A stretch of DNA of 9,024 nt from Oscillospiraceae bacterium (GTDB taxonomy: Bacteria; Bacillota; Clostridia; Oscillospirales; UBA644). The stretch spans positions 1-9,024 of the forward strand of contig SVMP01000083.1 in NCBI GenBank assembly GCA_015067385.1. The letters run 5' to 3'. The position numbers were made by a program, and so were the translations under genes. This document shows, one piece after another, positions 1 to 6,291 of this stretch. Positions within the stretch are counted from its first letter, which is position 1, and each line of letters starts with the position of its first letter. Below the pieces are notes generated by a model. The model ran no database searches. It was not told the DNA's origin and saw only the letters and a program-made list of their open reading frames with translations.

Positions 1-1493
1 TCCTCGGTAATACTCCGAAAGACGAAGCGCAACAGCTTATTGAGTGCTTGCTTCTTAAAATGTTCGATCAGGAGGATATAAATAATAATTATCTCGGCAA
101 ATATGCCGCACAGCTCGTTGTAACTCTCGGCGGCGTTCTTCCCAACGGAGAAAATGCTGTTAATGACGTTACGATGATGTTTCTTGAGGCTATTGATAAA
201 GTACGTCTTCCCGACCCTGAATTTAACCTTCGTGTAAACAGTAAAAATCCCACCGAATTTATCGACAAAGCCGCAGAGCTTACTATCTCCGGCTGTAACT
301 TCGTTTCTTATTATAATGATGATCTTTTTGTCGAAAGCCTTTATAGAGCAGGTGTTCCTCTTGAATATGCCCGCAATTACGGTTTTGACCTCTGTCAGGA
401 TATCAATATTCCCGGTTACGGCGATTTCTGGCTCGTCGGCAGTCCGTCTTTAGTTTGGATGTTGCTTGATATACTGAAAAACGATCGCTCCTTTAAAACC
501 TTTGACGAACTTATCGCCGAATTGAAAGTAAGGATCTCAGAACAAATCAAAAGGGATGTTGACAATTTTAACAATGCGCAGGAACAGATCTTACTTTATG
601 CATCGGGTAAACTTGATGAATATTTTGACGGTGTAAAAAATCATAACAAGCCCGTTAACCGCGGCGGTAACAGCCCCATGGCTCCGCTTCCGTATCTGAG
701 CGGTCTGTATCACGGTTGTATTGAAAATGCTCTTGATGTTACGCTCGAACCGTATCCCGTAAAAGATAAAGGTATGTTTTTCGGTACCGCTACCGAAACT
801 ATAAACTCTCTTGCCGCAATCAAGAAAACTGTTTTTGATGAAAAACGTTATACTCTTGATGAAGTCTTTGCTGCTTGCGAATCAAACTTCGAGGGCGAAA
901 ACGGAAAGATCATCAAGAACGTCCTCTTTAATTGCCCGAAATGGGGTAATGATGACAGCTATGTTGACGATATAGCAAAAGATATTCTTGAATTTTGCCT
1001 TAAAGAATGTCGTAAATATAAAACTTTTGCCGGAGGTCATGTCCTCGGCGGTATCCATCAGCCTCATCCCGTGCCGACAGGCGGAGGACTTATGGCAACT
1101 CCCGACGGAAGAGCAAAAGGCGAAGCCGTTGCCGTAACCTTGACTCCCGCAAGCGGTACAATGAAAAACGGTCCTACTGCTGCGCTTGCCTCTGCATCAA
1201 AGATAGATCCTATGCTTGTTCAATGGAACTATTGCGTTATGGTCAATTATTTTGCTTCGGTATTTAGAGGTAATAACGGTAAAGAAACATTCAAAACTCT
1301 TTTGAACGGTTACTTTAAAAATGGTGGTCTTCAGCATCAACCGAACGTCCTTGATGTCGAAGAGCTCAGACAGGCACAGATTCACCCCGAAAAATACAAG
1401 GATCTTATCGTTCGTCTTTGGGGCGTTTCTGCTCATTTTGTAGATCTTCCCAAAGAACTTCAGGATGAAATGATCTCAAGATTTGCTTATTAA
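1..1493 (+). CDS. Glycyl radical enzyme of the pyruvate formate-lyase superfamily, C-terminal part (5' truncated by window)
   Basis: The frame is open from base 3 through the left edge, so about 496 C-terminal residues are visible. Glycyl radical enzymes usually have about 780-850 residues, so roughly 300 are missing. Family landmarks appear in the expected order: VTLGGVLPNGENAVNDVT (codons near 123-179), the helix ending YARNYGFDLCQD with the putative thiyl-radical cysteine at codon 393-395, PDGRAKGE near 1105-1130, and the C-terminal glycyl loop VRLWGVSAHFVDL with the radical glycine at codon 1422-1424. The usual glycyl motif is RVxGYS and here it is RLWGVS. The usual active-site motif is GCVE and here it is LCQD. 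Catalysis would need post-translational activation by a radical-SAM activase, and none is visible downstream. The substrate cannot be assigned: neither pyruvate formate-lyase (Cys-Cys) nor the canonical diol/choline/hydroxyproline motif is matched. The enzyme would be cytoplasmic and oxygen-sensitive. Family membership is firm; function is unknown. Confidence 0.9.
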   Translation, partial: LGNTPKDEAQQLIECLLLKMFDQEDINNNYLGKYAAQLVVTLGGVLPNGENAVNDVTMMFLEAIDKVRLPDPEFNLRVNSKNPTEFIDKAAELTISGCNFVSYYNDDLFVESLYRAGVPLEYARNYGFDLCQDINIPGYGDFWLVGSPSLVWMLLDILKNDRSFKTFDELIAELKVRISEQIKRDVDNFNNAQEQILLYASGKLDEYFDGVKNHNKPVNRGGNSPMAPLPYLSGLYHGCIENALDVTLEPYPVKDKGMFFGTATETINSLAAIKKTVFDEKRYTLDEVFAACESNFEGENGKIIKNVLFNCPKWGNDDSYVDDIAKDILEFCLKECRKYKTFAGGHVLGGIHQPHPVPTGGGLMATPDGRAKGEAVAVTLTPASGTMKNGPTAALASASKIDPMLVQWNYCVMVNYFASVFRGNNGKETFKTLLNGYFKNGGLQHQPNVLDVEELRQAQIHPEKYKDLIVRLWGVSAHFVDLPKELQDEMISRFAY

Positions 1494-1506
1494 TGGATTA
1501 TGATCT

Positions 1507-3201
1507 ATGAAAATATTACTTAAAAACGGATCGGTCGTCAACGTATTTTCCGAGGAGCTTGAACGTGCCGATGTTTTGATAGAAAACGGTACAATAATCG
1601 GGGTAGGGGACTACTCCGATGAACCTGCCGATAAAACCGTTGACCTCTCGGGAAAATTTATTTGTCCCGGTTTTATCGACAGCCATATTCATATTGAAAG
1701 TACGATGCTTTCGCCGATTGAGTTTTCACGTGTTACCGTTCCTCACGGTACTACCTCAGTTGTTGCAGATCCCCATGAGATAGCTAATGTTTGCGGTACG
1801 GACGGACTTCGTTATATGCTTGCGGCAAGTGAAGGACTTCCTGTTTCTGTTTATTTTGTCCTTCCGTCATGTGTTCCTGCAACATCTTTTGATGAGGCGG
1901 GCGCTGTTCTTTCTGCAGATGATCTCGCTCCTTTTTATTCTGAAAAAAGAGTAGTGGGATTGGGTGAAGTGATGGATTATCCCGGTGTTCTTTCTAAAAA
2001 CGAAAGCGTGATTTCAAAGATAGATTCCGCAAAAAAACACGGAGCAATTATAAATGGGCACGCACCTCTTCTTTCGGGTAAAGACCTTGATAAATATGTT
2101 TCGATGTCAATTCGTGACGATCATGAATGTTCGTCTGTCGAAGAAGCAAAAGAACGTATAAGAAAAGGTCAGCGTGTTATGATCCGTCAGGGAACAGCCG
2201 CGAAAAATCTTTGCGATCTCCTTCCTCTTTTTGATAAACCTTGGTCCGATCGCTGTCTGTTGGTTTCCGATGACAAACATCCTGCCGATCTTCTTACTAA
2301 AGGTCATATCGATGATGCCGTCCGAATCGCTGTTGCTAACGGAAAATCGCCAATTATTGCTATAAAGATGGCTACGATAAATGCCGCCGAACATTTTCAT
2401 CTTGCTGATATCGGTGCGATTGCTCCGGGGTATATCGCAGATATTCTCGTTCTTGATGATCTCGATTCCGTTAAGGTTCGTGATGTTTACAAAAACGGCA
2501 AACTCGTTGTTGAAAACGGTTCCGCTCTTGAAATTACGGAGCCGAAAGTTCCTGAAGAACTTGAAAATAGGGTGAGAGGTTCTTTTAATTTCAAAACCCT
2601 TTGCGAAAAAGATCTTACTGTCGATTGTAATGAGAAAAGAAATTGTAATGTCATTAAGATCCTTAAAGGTCAGATCTTGACAGAAAAACTTGTTTGCAAT
2701 ATTGATTTTTCGAGAAATAACGGAATAGATGTTGAAAACGACATTCTCAAGATAGCTGTTGTTGAACGTCATCATGCTACAGGGCATATCGGTCTCGGTT
2801 TTATTAACGGCGCAGGTCTGAAATCGGGTGCGATCGCTTCATCTGTTTCTCATGATTCTCATAACCTTATTATAATAGGTACAAATGAACGCGATATGCT
2901 TGTCGCCGCCGAACATATACGCAAAATAGGGGGCGGACTTGTTGCTGTCGATAACGAAAAAGTCATTTGTGAAATGCCTTTGCCGATAGCCGGTCTTATG
3001 AGTGATGAAAAAGCCGATGTGTGCGCTAAACAAAATGAGAATATCAGAAATGCGGCTCATAAACTCGGTTGTCCGACCGACGTTGAACCGTTTATGAATA
3101 TGTCTTTTGTCAGCTTGCCCGTAATTCCTCATGTTAAGCTTACAACTCTCGGACTGTTTGATGTCGATAATTTCTCCCTTATTTCTCTTTTCGCCGATTA
3201 A
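1507..3201 (+). CDS. ade: Adenine deaminase (EC 3.5.4.2)
   Basis: Encodes 564 residues, close to the usual ~570-600 for the Ade/AdeC family (amidohydrolase superfamily). The enzyme hydrolyses adenine to hypoxanthine and ammonia in purine salvage, in the cytoplasm. Visible signatures are PGFIDSHIHIESTM (residues 54-67, metal-binding His60 and His62), PHGTTSVVADPHEIANV (79-95), GLGEVMDYP (151-159, with Glu154), NGHAPLLSGKDL (183-194, His185), DDHECSS (204-210, His206) and SDDKHP (254-259, Asp256). The characteristic C-terminal domain follows, with VVERHHATGHIG and FMNMSFVSLPVIPH. All expected metal-ligand positions are present, so it should be active. The start ATG follows the upstream stop by 13 nt, with only a weak SD-like TGGA (1494-1497). 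This suggests co-transcription with the glycyl radical enzyme gene. A terminator follows directly. Confidence 0.97.
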   Translation: MKILLKNGSVVNVFSEELERADVLIENGTIIGVGDYSDEPADKTVDLSGKFICPGFIDSHIHIESTMLSPIEFSRVTVPHGTTSVVADPHEIANVCGTDGLRYMLAASEGLPVSVYFVLPSCVPATSFDEAGAVLSADDLAPFYSEKRVVGLGEVMDYPGVLSKNESVISKIDSAKKHGAIINGHAPLLSGKDLDKYVSMSIRDDHECSSVEEAKERIRKGQRVMIRQGTAAKNLCDLLPLFDKPWSDRCLLVSDDKHPADLLTKGHIDDAVRIAVANGKSPIIAIKMATINAAEHFHLADIGAIAPGYIADILVLDDLDSVKVRDVYKNGKLVVENGSALEITEPKVPEELENRVRGSFNFKTLCEKDLTVDCNEKRNCNVIKILKGQILTEKLVCNIDFSRNNGIDVENDILKIAVVERHHATGHIGLGFINGAGLKSGAIASSVSHDSHNLIIIGTNERDMLVAAEHIRKIGGGLVAVDNEKVICEMPLPIAGLMSDEKADVCAKQNENIRNAAHKLGCPTDVEPFMNMSFVSLPVIPHVKLTTLGLFDVDNFSLISLFAD

Positions 3202-3217
3202 TTTATTTGAAATTTAC

Positions 3218-3260
3218 ATATACTCCTTTCAGTTTATTTGAGAGGAGTATATTCTTTTCT
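3218..3260 (+). terminator. Intrinsic terminator after ade
   Basis: The arms 3218-3232 and 3238-3252 form a 15-bp stem (13 Watson-Crick pairs and two G-T wobbles in the + transcript) around a 5-nt loop. A T-rich tract, TCTTTTCT (3253-3260), follows at once. It begins 16 nt after the ade stop codon and separates the enzyme genes from the transporter operon. Confidence 0.85.
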
Positions 3261-3482
3261 GCGGATCATAATAGGAAAAAAGTGAAAGTGTCCCTTGTTT
3301 TAAACGACATTATACCTTTATTGTTAAAAGTTTACGGCAAAAAATGAATAAGAGGTCGTTGTAAATGAATAAAGTGATAAAATATTTGTTATATATATTG
3401 CAAATAAGAATAAAATAAAGGGAATAATTGGTTAAGATAACGAAATTAGTGAATATAAAATTGAACTTTTTTAGGGTTGGAC
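3261..3482. other. AT-rich intergenic stretch, no gene assigned
   Basis: About 220 bases lie between the ade terminator and the transporter promoter. They are strongly AT-rich, with several short A and T runs; the T6 run ending about 10 nt before the -35 box could act as an UP-like element. I see no RNA gene, riboswitch-like architecture or credible operator palindrome. A 17-codon reading frame (3365-3418) with an AGAGG 9 nt upstream is the only coding-like signal and is weak. Confidence 0.5.
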
Positions 3483-3511
3483 TTGACAAGCACGGTCGTT
3501 TTATGTATAAT
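3483..3511 (+). promoter_or_regulatory. Consensus sigma-A (sigma-70) promoter of the transporter operon
   Basis: TTGACA at 3483-3488 and TATAAT at 3506-3511 both match the consensus exactly, with the optimal 17-bp spacer. Transcription should begin near 3518, giving a leader of about 60 nt. The leader contains a small possible hairpin (3527-3532 with 3543-3548, 6 bp) before the RBS. AT-rich DNA upstream could enhance it. This strength fits the highly biased codon use of the gene it drives. Confidence 0.9.
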
Positions 3512-3565
3512 ATAGTGTATAACTGTAAAGCGGACATGATCGCGCTTTGTGTTAAAAATTTATTT

Positions 3566-3570
3566 GGAGG
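3566..3570 (+). promoter_or_regulatory. Strong ribosome binding site (GGAGG) of the binding-protein gene
   Basis: GGAGG lies 9 nt before the ATG at 3580. It fixes this start, which opens directly into a lipoprotein signal peptide. Confidence 0.9.
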
Positions 3571-3579
3571 ATTTTCACA

Positions 3580-4002
3580 ATGAAAAGACTGCTCGCAGTC
3601 CTTCTCGCATTCGTTATGTGTTTTTCCATGTTTGCTCTCGTAGCATGCGATAACACTGTTGACGAAGGCAACAATGAAGGCGACAACGTTGTTAATGAAG
3701 ACAACGGCGACGAAAACAACGGTGACGAAAACAACAATGAAACCGTTGAGTATGATTATGACATCTATGCAGGTGTCGAAGGTAAAGACTATAGTGACGA
3801 AGCTGAATATACTCTTCTCGAATATATCGGCGGTACCACCGGTCTTAACTGGAACCCCCATGCTTGGGAAACCAATGACGACTCTTACGTTCTTGGTTAC
3901 ATCACCACTCCCCTTTATGACTTCGTAGTTAATGGTGACCTCTCCGGTTATACCATTATTCCCGAAGCAGCTGCAGAACTTCCTGTTGACGTAACTGCTT
4001 AA
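3580..4002 (+). CDS. oppA: Oligopeptide-type ABC transporter substrate-binding lipoprotein, N-terminal part up to an in-frame stop
   Basis: The first 140 residues of an SBP_bac_5 (OppA/DppA-like) binding protein. The N-terminus is a lipoprotein signal peptide: basic MKR, a hydrophobic stretch, and lipobox LVAC with the lipidation cysteine at residue 23. This predicts anchoring to the outer face of the cytoplasmic membrane. Residues 24-58 form a low-complexity Asp/Glu/Asn linker that includes a tandem GDENN pair (3706-3735, 15-bp units differing at one base). The domain proper starts near residue 66 (YTLLEYIGG, then WNPHAWETNDDSYVLGYITTPLYDF). TAA at 4000-4002 ends the frame just after the family-typical ELPVDVTA segment, and the same frame continues with the rest of the domain. 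As written, this piece alone would be a non-functional secreted stub. The symbol indicates the family only; opp, dpp and app paralogues cannot be told apart. Confidence 0.85.
   Translation: MKRLLAVLLAFVMCFSMFALVACDNTVDEGNNEGDNVVNEDNGDENNGDENNNETVEYDYDIYAGVEGKDYSDEAEYTLLEYIGGTTGLNWNPHAWETNDDSYVLGYITTPLYDFVVNGDLSGYTIIPEAAAELPVDVTA
4000..4002 (+). other. In-frame TAA inside the substrate-binding protein gene
   Basis: The codon follows GCT (Ala) and precedes TAT GTC GGT CAG TAC GGC. The frame on both sides encodes one continuous SBP_bac_5 domain with no frameshift and no second stop. By family pattern (DVTAEY followed by a GxYGI-like turn) the expected residue is Glu, and GAA to TAA needs one G-to-T change. 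TAA also terminates every complete gene in this window, so codon reassignment is unlikely. Confidence 0.9.
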
Positions 4003-6072
4003 TATGTCGGTCAGTACGGCATCGCTGAAGGCGAATCCGCTAAAGCTTGGAAGATCGCTCTTAACCCCGATGTTAAGTGGGCTGACGGAACTCCTATCAA
4101 TGCAGAAACTTATGTTTACTCCATGAAGCAGCTCCTCGATCCCCTCGCTCTTAACAGACGTGCAGACTCTTTCTACTCCGGCGATTTCGAAATCGTTAAC
4201 GCTAAAGCTTACTTCTATAACGGTAAGACTTCTTACGCTCTCGCAGGCTCTGCTCTCGCTGATGCAATTGCTAACGGCAACTGCTACATCGATATGGGCT
4301 TCTGGGGTTGCGTAGGCGCTCTCGACGCTGAAGGTAACGCTGCTCCCCAGTACATCAACATCACCGATGACACCATGTACCGTGACGAAGCTGTTGCTGA
4401 AGGCGAAGCTGAAGACTGGATCTCCGCTAAGTACCTTTACGAAACATACCTCGCTTCCGGTATGCCTTACGAATCCTACGCTGCTGACTACCTCTACGTA
4501 TCTCAGTCTCTCCCCAAGGTTACCTTCGAAGAAGTTGGTATCAAGGCTCTTGATGAATACACCATTCTTCTCGTAACTGCTAACCCTGTTGCTGAACCTG
4601 AATTCTACATGCCCTACAACCTTTCTTCTACTTGGCTTGTAAAACAGGATCTCTACGAAGCATGCCAGACTTGGTATGACGCTGCAGGTAACGTTGTTGA
4701 AGCAGGTTCTGCTGATGCAGCTTCCGTAACCAACACCTACTGCACCACTGTTGATAAATCCACTTCTTACGGTCCTTACGACCTCACTTTCTATGAGCTC
4801 GACAAACAGCTCACTTTCACCAGAAATGATTCTTGGTTCGGTTACTCCGACGGTAAACACGTTGGTCAGTACCAGACCGACAAGATCTCCTGCCAGGTTA
4901 TCGCTGAACACAAGACTGCTCTCCAGTCCTTCCTTAACGGCGAAATCGACAGCATCGGTCTTGACTCTACCGACCTCGAAACTTACGCTTCCAGCGACAG
5001 ACTCCTCTACACTCCCGAATCTTACACCACTAAGATCTCTTTCAACACCAATAAAGAAAAACTCGAAGCTATCGGTAACAACGCAGTTATCCTCACCATC
5101 CCCGAATTCAGAGAAGCATTCTCTCTCGCTATGGACCGTGAAACCTTCTGCTCTGAATACACCGCAGCTCACGAACCCGGCTACGGCCTCCTCAACTACA
5201 TGTACTGCTACAACCCCTTCACCGGTGAACTTTACCGTGACAGCGAATACGCTATGAAGGCTATTGTTGATCTTTACGGTATCGAATACGGCGAAGGCAA
5301 AGCATACGGCGACCTCGAAGAAGCTTATGACTCCATCACCGGTTACGATCCCGCAAAAGCTACCGAACTCATGAAGACCGCTGCTCAGAAAGCAGTTGAC
5401 GAAGGTCTCTGGGACGGCGAATCCAACATCGTTCTCGACTTCCGTGTATACTCTTCTGACGAAATCTACGTTCAGATGTTCACATTCTTCGATGAATCCC
5501 TTAAAGCAGTTTGCGTAGGTACTCCCTTCGAAGGCAAGATCGCTCTTCAGATGACTGAAGACCCCGACTACTATGAAACCATGTACTCCGGTAACGCTAC
5601 CATCATCTTCACCACTTGGGGCGGCGCTGCTATGTCTCCGTTCACAATGCTCTATCAGTGCTACTGTGACGCAGCTGACGGTTCCGGTAACCAGATGGAA
5701 CTCGGTTATGAAACCGACAAAGTTATGGTTGAACTTACCGTTAAGGGTACAACCCTCGAAACTTCTCTTCAGAACTGGGCACACTGGTGTAACGGTGACG
5801 CTGTAGAAGTTATCGATTCCAAACTCGGCAAATTTGCTGACTACACCTATCCCGAAAGATGTGAAGTATTCGCAGCTCTCGAATATACTTACCTCGACAG
5901 CTTCGTAACCGCTCCTATGTACTATAGAAACGCTGCTTCCCTCCTTTCTCGTAAGCTCGAATACGCTACCAATGACTATCTCCAGATCGTTGGTTACGGC
6001 GGACTCAGATACATCACCTTCAACTACACTGATGCTGAGTGGGCTACTACTAAGAGCGGTATCTCTTATTAA
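4003..6072 (+). CDS. oppA: Oligopeptide-type ABC transporter substrate-binding protein, remainder of the gene after the in-frame stop
   Basis: This continues the frame that starts at 3580. The full gene would have 830 codon positions, long against about 540 for E. coli OppA. SBP_bac_5 landmarks are WADGTPINAETYVYSM (from residue 167 of the full gene), FNTN (488-491) and FREAFSLAMDRE (510-521), followed by the family's C-terminal lobe with TTWGGAAMSPF. The extra length lies in the lobes, for example the acidic DEAVAEGEAEDW segment, rather than in an added domain that I recognise. The first ATG after the stop is at 4123, but no SD precedes it and initiation there would lack the signal peptide and the first lobe segment. 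It is therefore not a plausible independent gene. Codon use is strikingly uniform (TTC, TAC, AAC, CTC, GCT, GAA, CCC) compared with the permeases and ade, which suggests high expression. The role would be capturing peptides or similar ligands and delivering them to the downstream permeases. Confidence 0.88.
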   Translation, partial: YVGQYGIAEGESAKAWKIALNPDVKWADGTPINAETYVYSMKQLLDPLALNRRADSFYSGDFEIVNAKAYFYNGKTSYALAGSALADAIANGNCYIDMGFWGCVGALDAEGNAAPQYINITDDTMYRDEAVAEGEAEDWISAKYLYETYLASGMPYESYAADYLYVSQSLPKVTFEEVGIKALDEYTILLVTANPVAEPEFYMPYNLSSTWLVKQDLYEACQTWYDAAGNVVEAGSADAASVTNTYCTTVDKSTSYGPYDLTFYELDKQLTFTRNDSWFGYSDGKHVGQYQTDKISCQVIAEHKTALQSFLNGEIDSIGLDSTDLETYASSDRLLYTPESYTTKISFNTNKEKLEAIGNNAVILTIPEFREAFSLAMDRETFCSEYTAAHEPGYGLLNYMYCYNPFTGELYRDSEYAMKAIVDLYGIEYGEGKAYGDLEEAYDSITGYDPAKATELMKTAAQKAVDEGLWDGESNIVLDFRVYSSDEIYVQMFTFFDESLKAVCVGTPFEGKIALQMTEDPDYYETMYSGNATIIFTTWGGAAMSPFTMLYQCYCDAADGSGNQMELGYETDKVMVELTVKGTTLETSLQNWAHWCNGDAVEVIDSKLGKFADYTYPERCEVFAALEYTYLDSFVTAPMYYRNAASLLSRKLEYATNDYLQIVGYGGLRYITFNYTDAEWATTKSGISY

Positions 6073-6107
6073 TTTGAATTTATAATTTAAATAATTTGAT
6101 ACTCTCT

Positions 6108-6121
6108 GAGCCATCAGGCTC
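6108..6121 (+). other. Small hairpin downstream of the binding-protein gene
   Basis: GAGCC (6108-6112) and GGCTC (6117-6121) form a 5-bp stem with a 4-nt loop. It is the first of three consecutive hairpins in the 6073-6282 spacer. No T-tract follows, so it is not a terminator by itself. Confidence 0.4.
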
Positions 6122-6130
6122 GTGAATGTG

Positions 6131-6172
6131 GATCTTCGGGCGGTTACGGTTTCTCGTATCTGCCCGAAGATT
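6131..6172 (+). other. Stable hairpin between binding-protein and permease genes
   Basis: ATCTTCGGGC (6132-6141) is perfectly complementary to GCCCGAAGAT (6162-6171). The stem extends by G-T pairs at 6131/6172 and 6142/6161 and a G-C pair at 6143/6160. Above a T-T mismatch, an apical 4-bp stem (6145-6148 with 6155-6158) closes a 6-nt loop. There is no T-tract. The likely role is a 3' barrier that stabilises binding-protein mRNA, or a partial transcription block that lowers permease expression, as known for binding-protein transport operons such as malE-malF; this is inference. Confidence 0.7.
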
Positions 6173-6252
6173 CGGCTATATCCAAAACAGTATGGGTAGA
6201 CCCCGATTATTCTTATCGTGATCTTCTACGCACACTGCTTTGGATATAACCG
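6173..6252. repeat. 80-nt imperfect palindrome (long hairpin)
   Basis: The arms 6173-6200 and 6225-6252 pair at 24 of 28 positions, with isolated mismatches at 6176/6249, 6187/6238, 6192/6233 and 6195/6230. Within the 24-nt loop, CGAT (6204-6207) can pair with ATCG (6215-6218). It directly abuts the 6131-6172 hairpin. The first three mismatches are A-C on the + strand and would be G-U wobbles in a - strand transcript, raising complementarity to 27 of 28 there. A T6 run occurs only 14-19 nt beyond the stem, so this is not a textbook terminator. It could be an mRNA processing or stabilising element, a small structured RNA, or a miniature repeat element. Confidence 0.7.
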
Positions 6253-6277
6253 CATAAAAATAATCTTTTTTAAGAAT

Positions 6278-6281
6278 GGAG
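6278..6281 (+). promoter_or_regulatory. Ribosome binding site that sets the oppB start
   Basis: GGAG at 6278-6281 lies 10 nt before ATG 6292. A second GGAG (6285-6288) is only 3 nt from that ATG and is too close. The TTG at 6283 is in frame but begins 1 nt after the first GGAG, so the ATG is the better start. Confidence 0.75.
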
Positions 6282-6291
6282 TTTGGAGACA

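Noticed and set aside
2107..2787. A 226-codon - strand frame inside ade
   Set aside because: It is a shadow of a well-supported gene, with no RBS and no recognisable motifs.
3706..3735. Tandem 15-bp repeat as a candidate mobile or phase-variable element
   Set aside because: There are only two copies, in frame, within the low-complexity linker of a lipoprotein; a multiple-of-three unit would not switch the frame.
4000..4002. TAA reassigned to an amino acid
   Set aside because: The ends at 1491, 3199, 6070, 7249 and 8793 are all TAA, so it functions as a stop in this genome.
4123..6072. An independent gene starting at ATG 4123
   Set aside because: There is no Shine-Dalgarno sequence and no signal peptide, and the frame before the ATG already encodes conserved family sequence (WADGTPINAETYVYSM). 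It is the continuation of the broken binding-protein gene.
6074..6102. A promoter for the permease genes (TTGAAT, then TGATAC)
   Set aside because: The -10 candidate matches the consensus poorly; the strong TATAAT-like bases nearby are too close to the -35 candidate.
3310..6114. A 934-codon open reading frame on the - strand
   Set aside because: It is exactly in register opposite the binding-protein gene and is open because that gene avoids TTA, CTA and TCA. Its translation resembles no protein family, and it runs across the + strand promoter and RBS.
6283..6291. TTG at 6283 as an earlier start for the OppB-type permease
   Set aside because: It would start 1 nt after the GGAG at 6278-6281. 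The ATG at 6292 has correct spacing and gives the usual family N-terminus.
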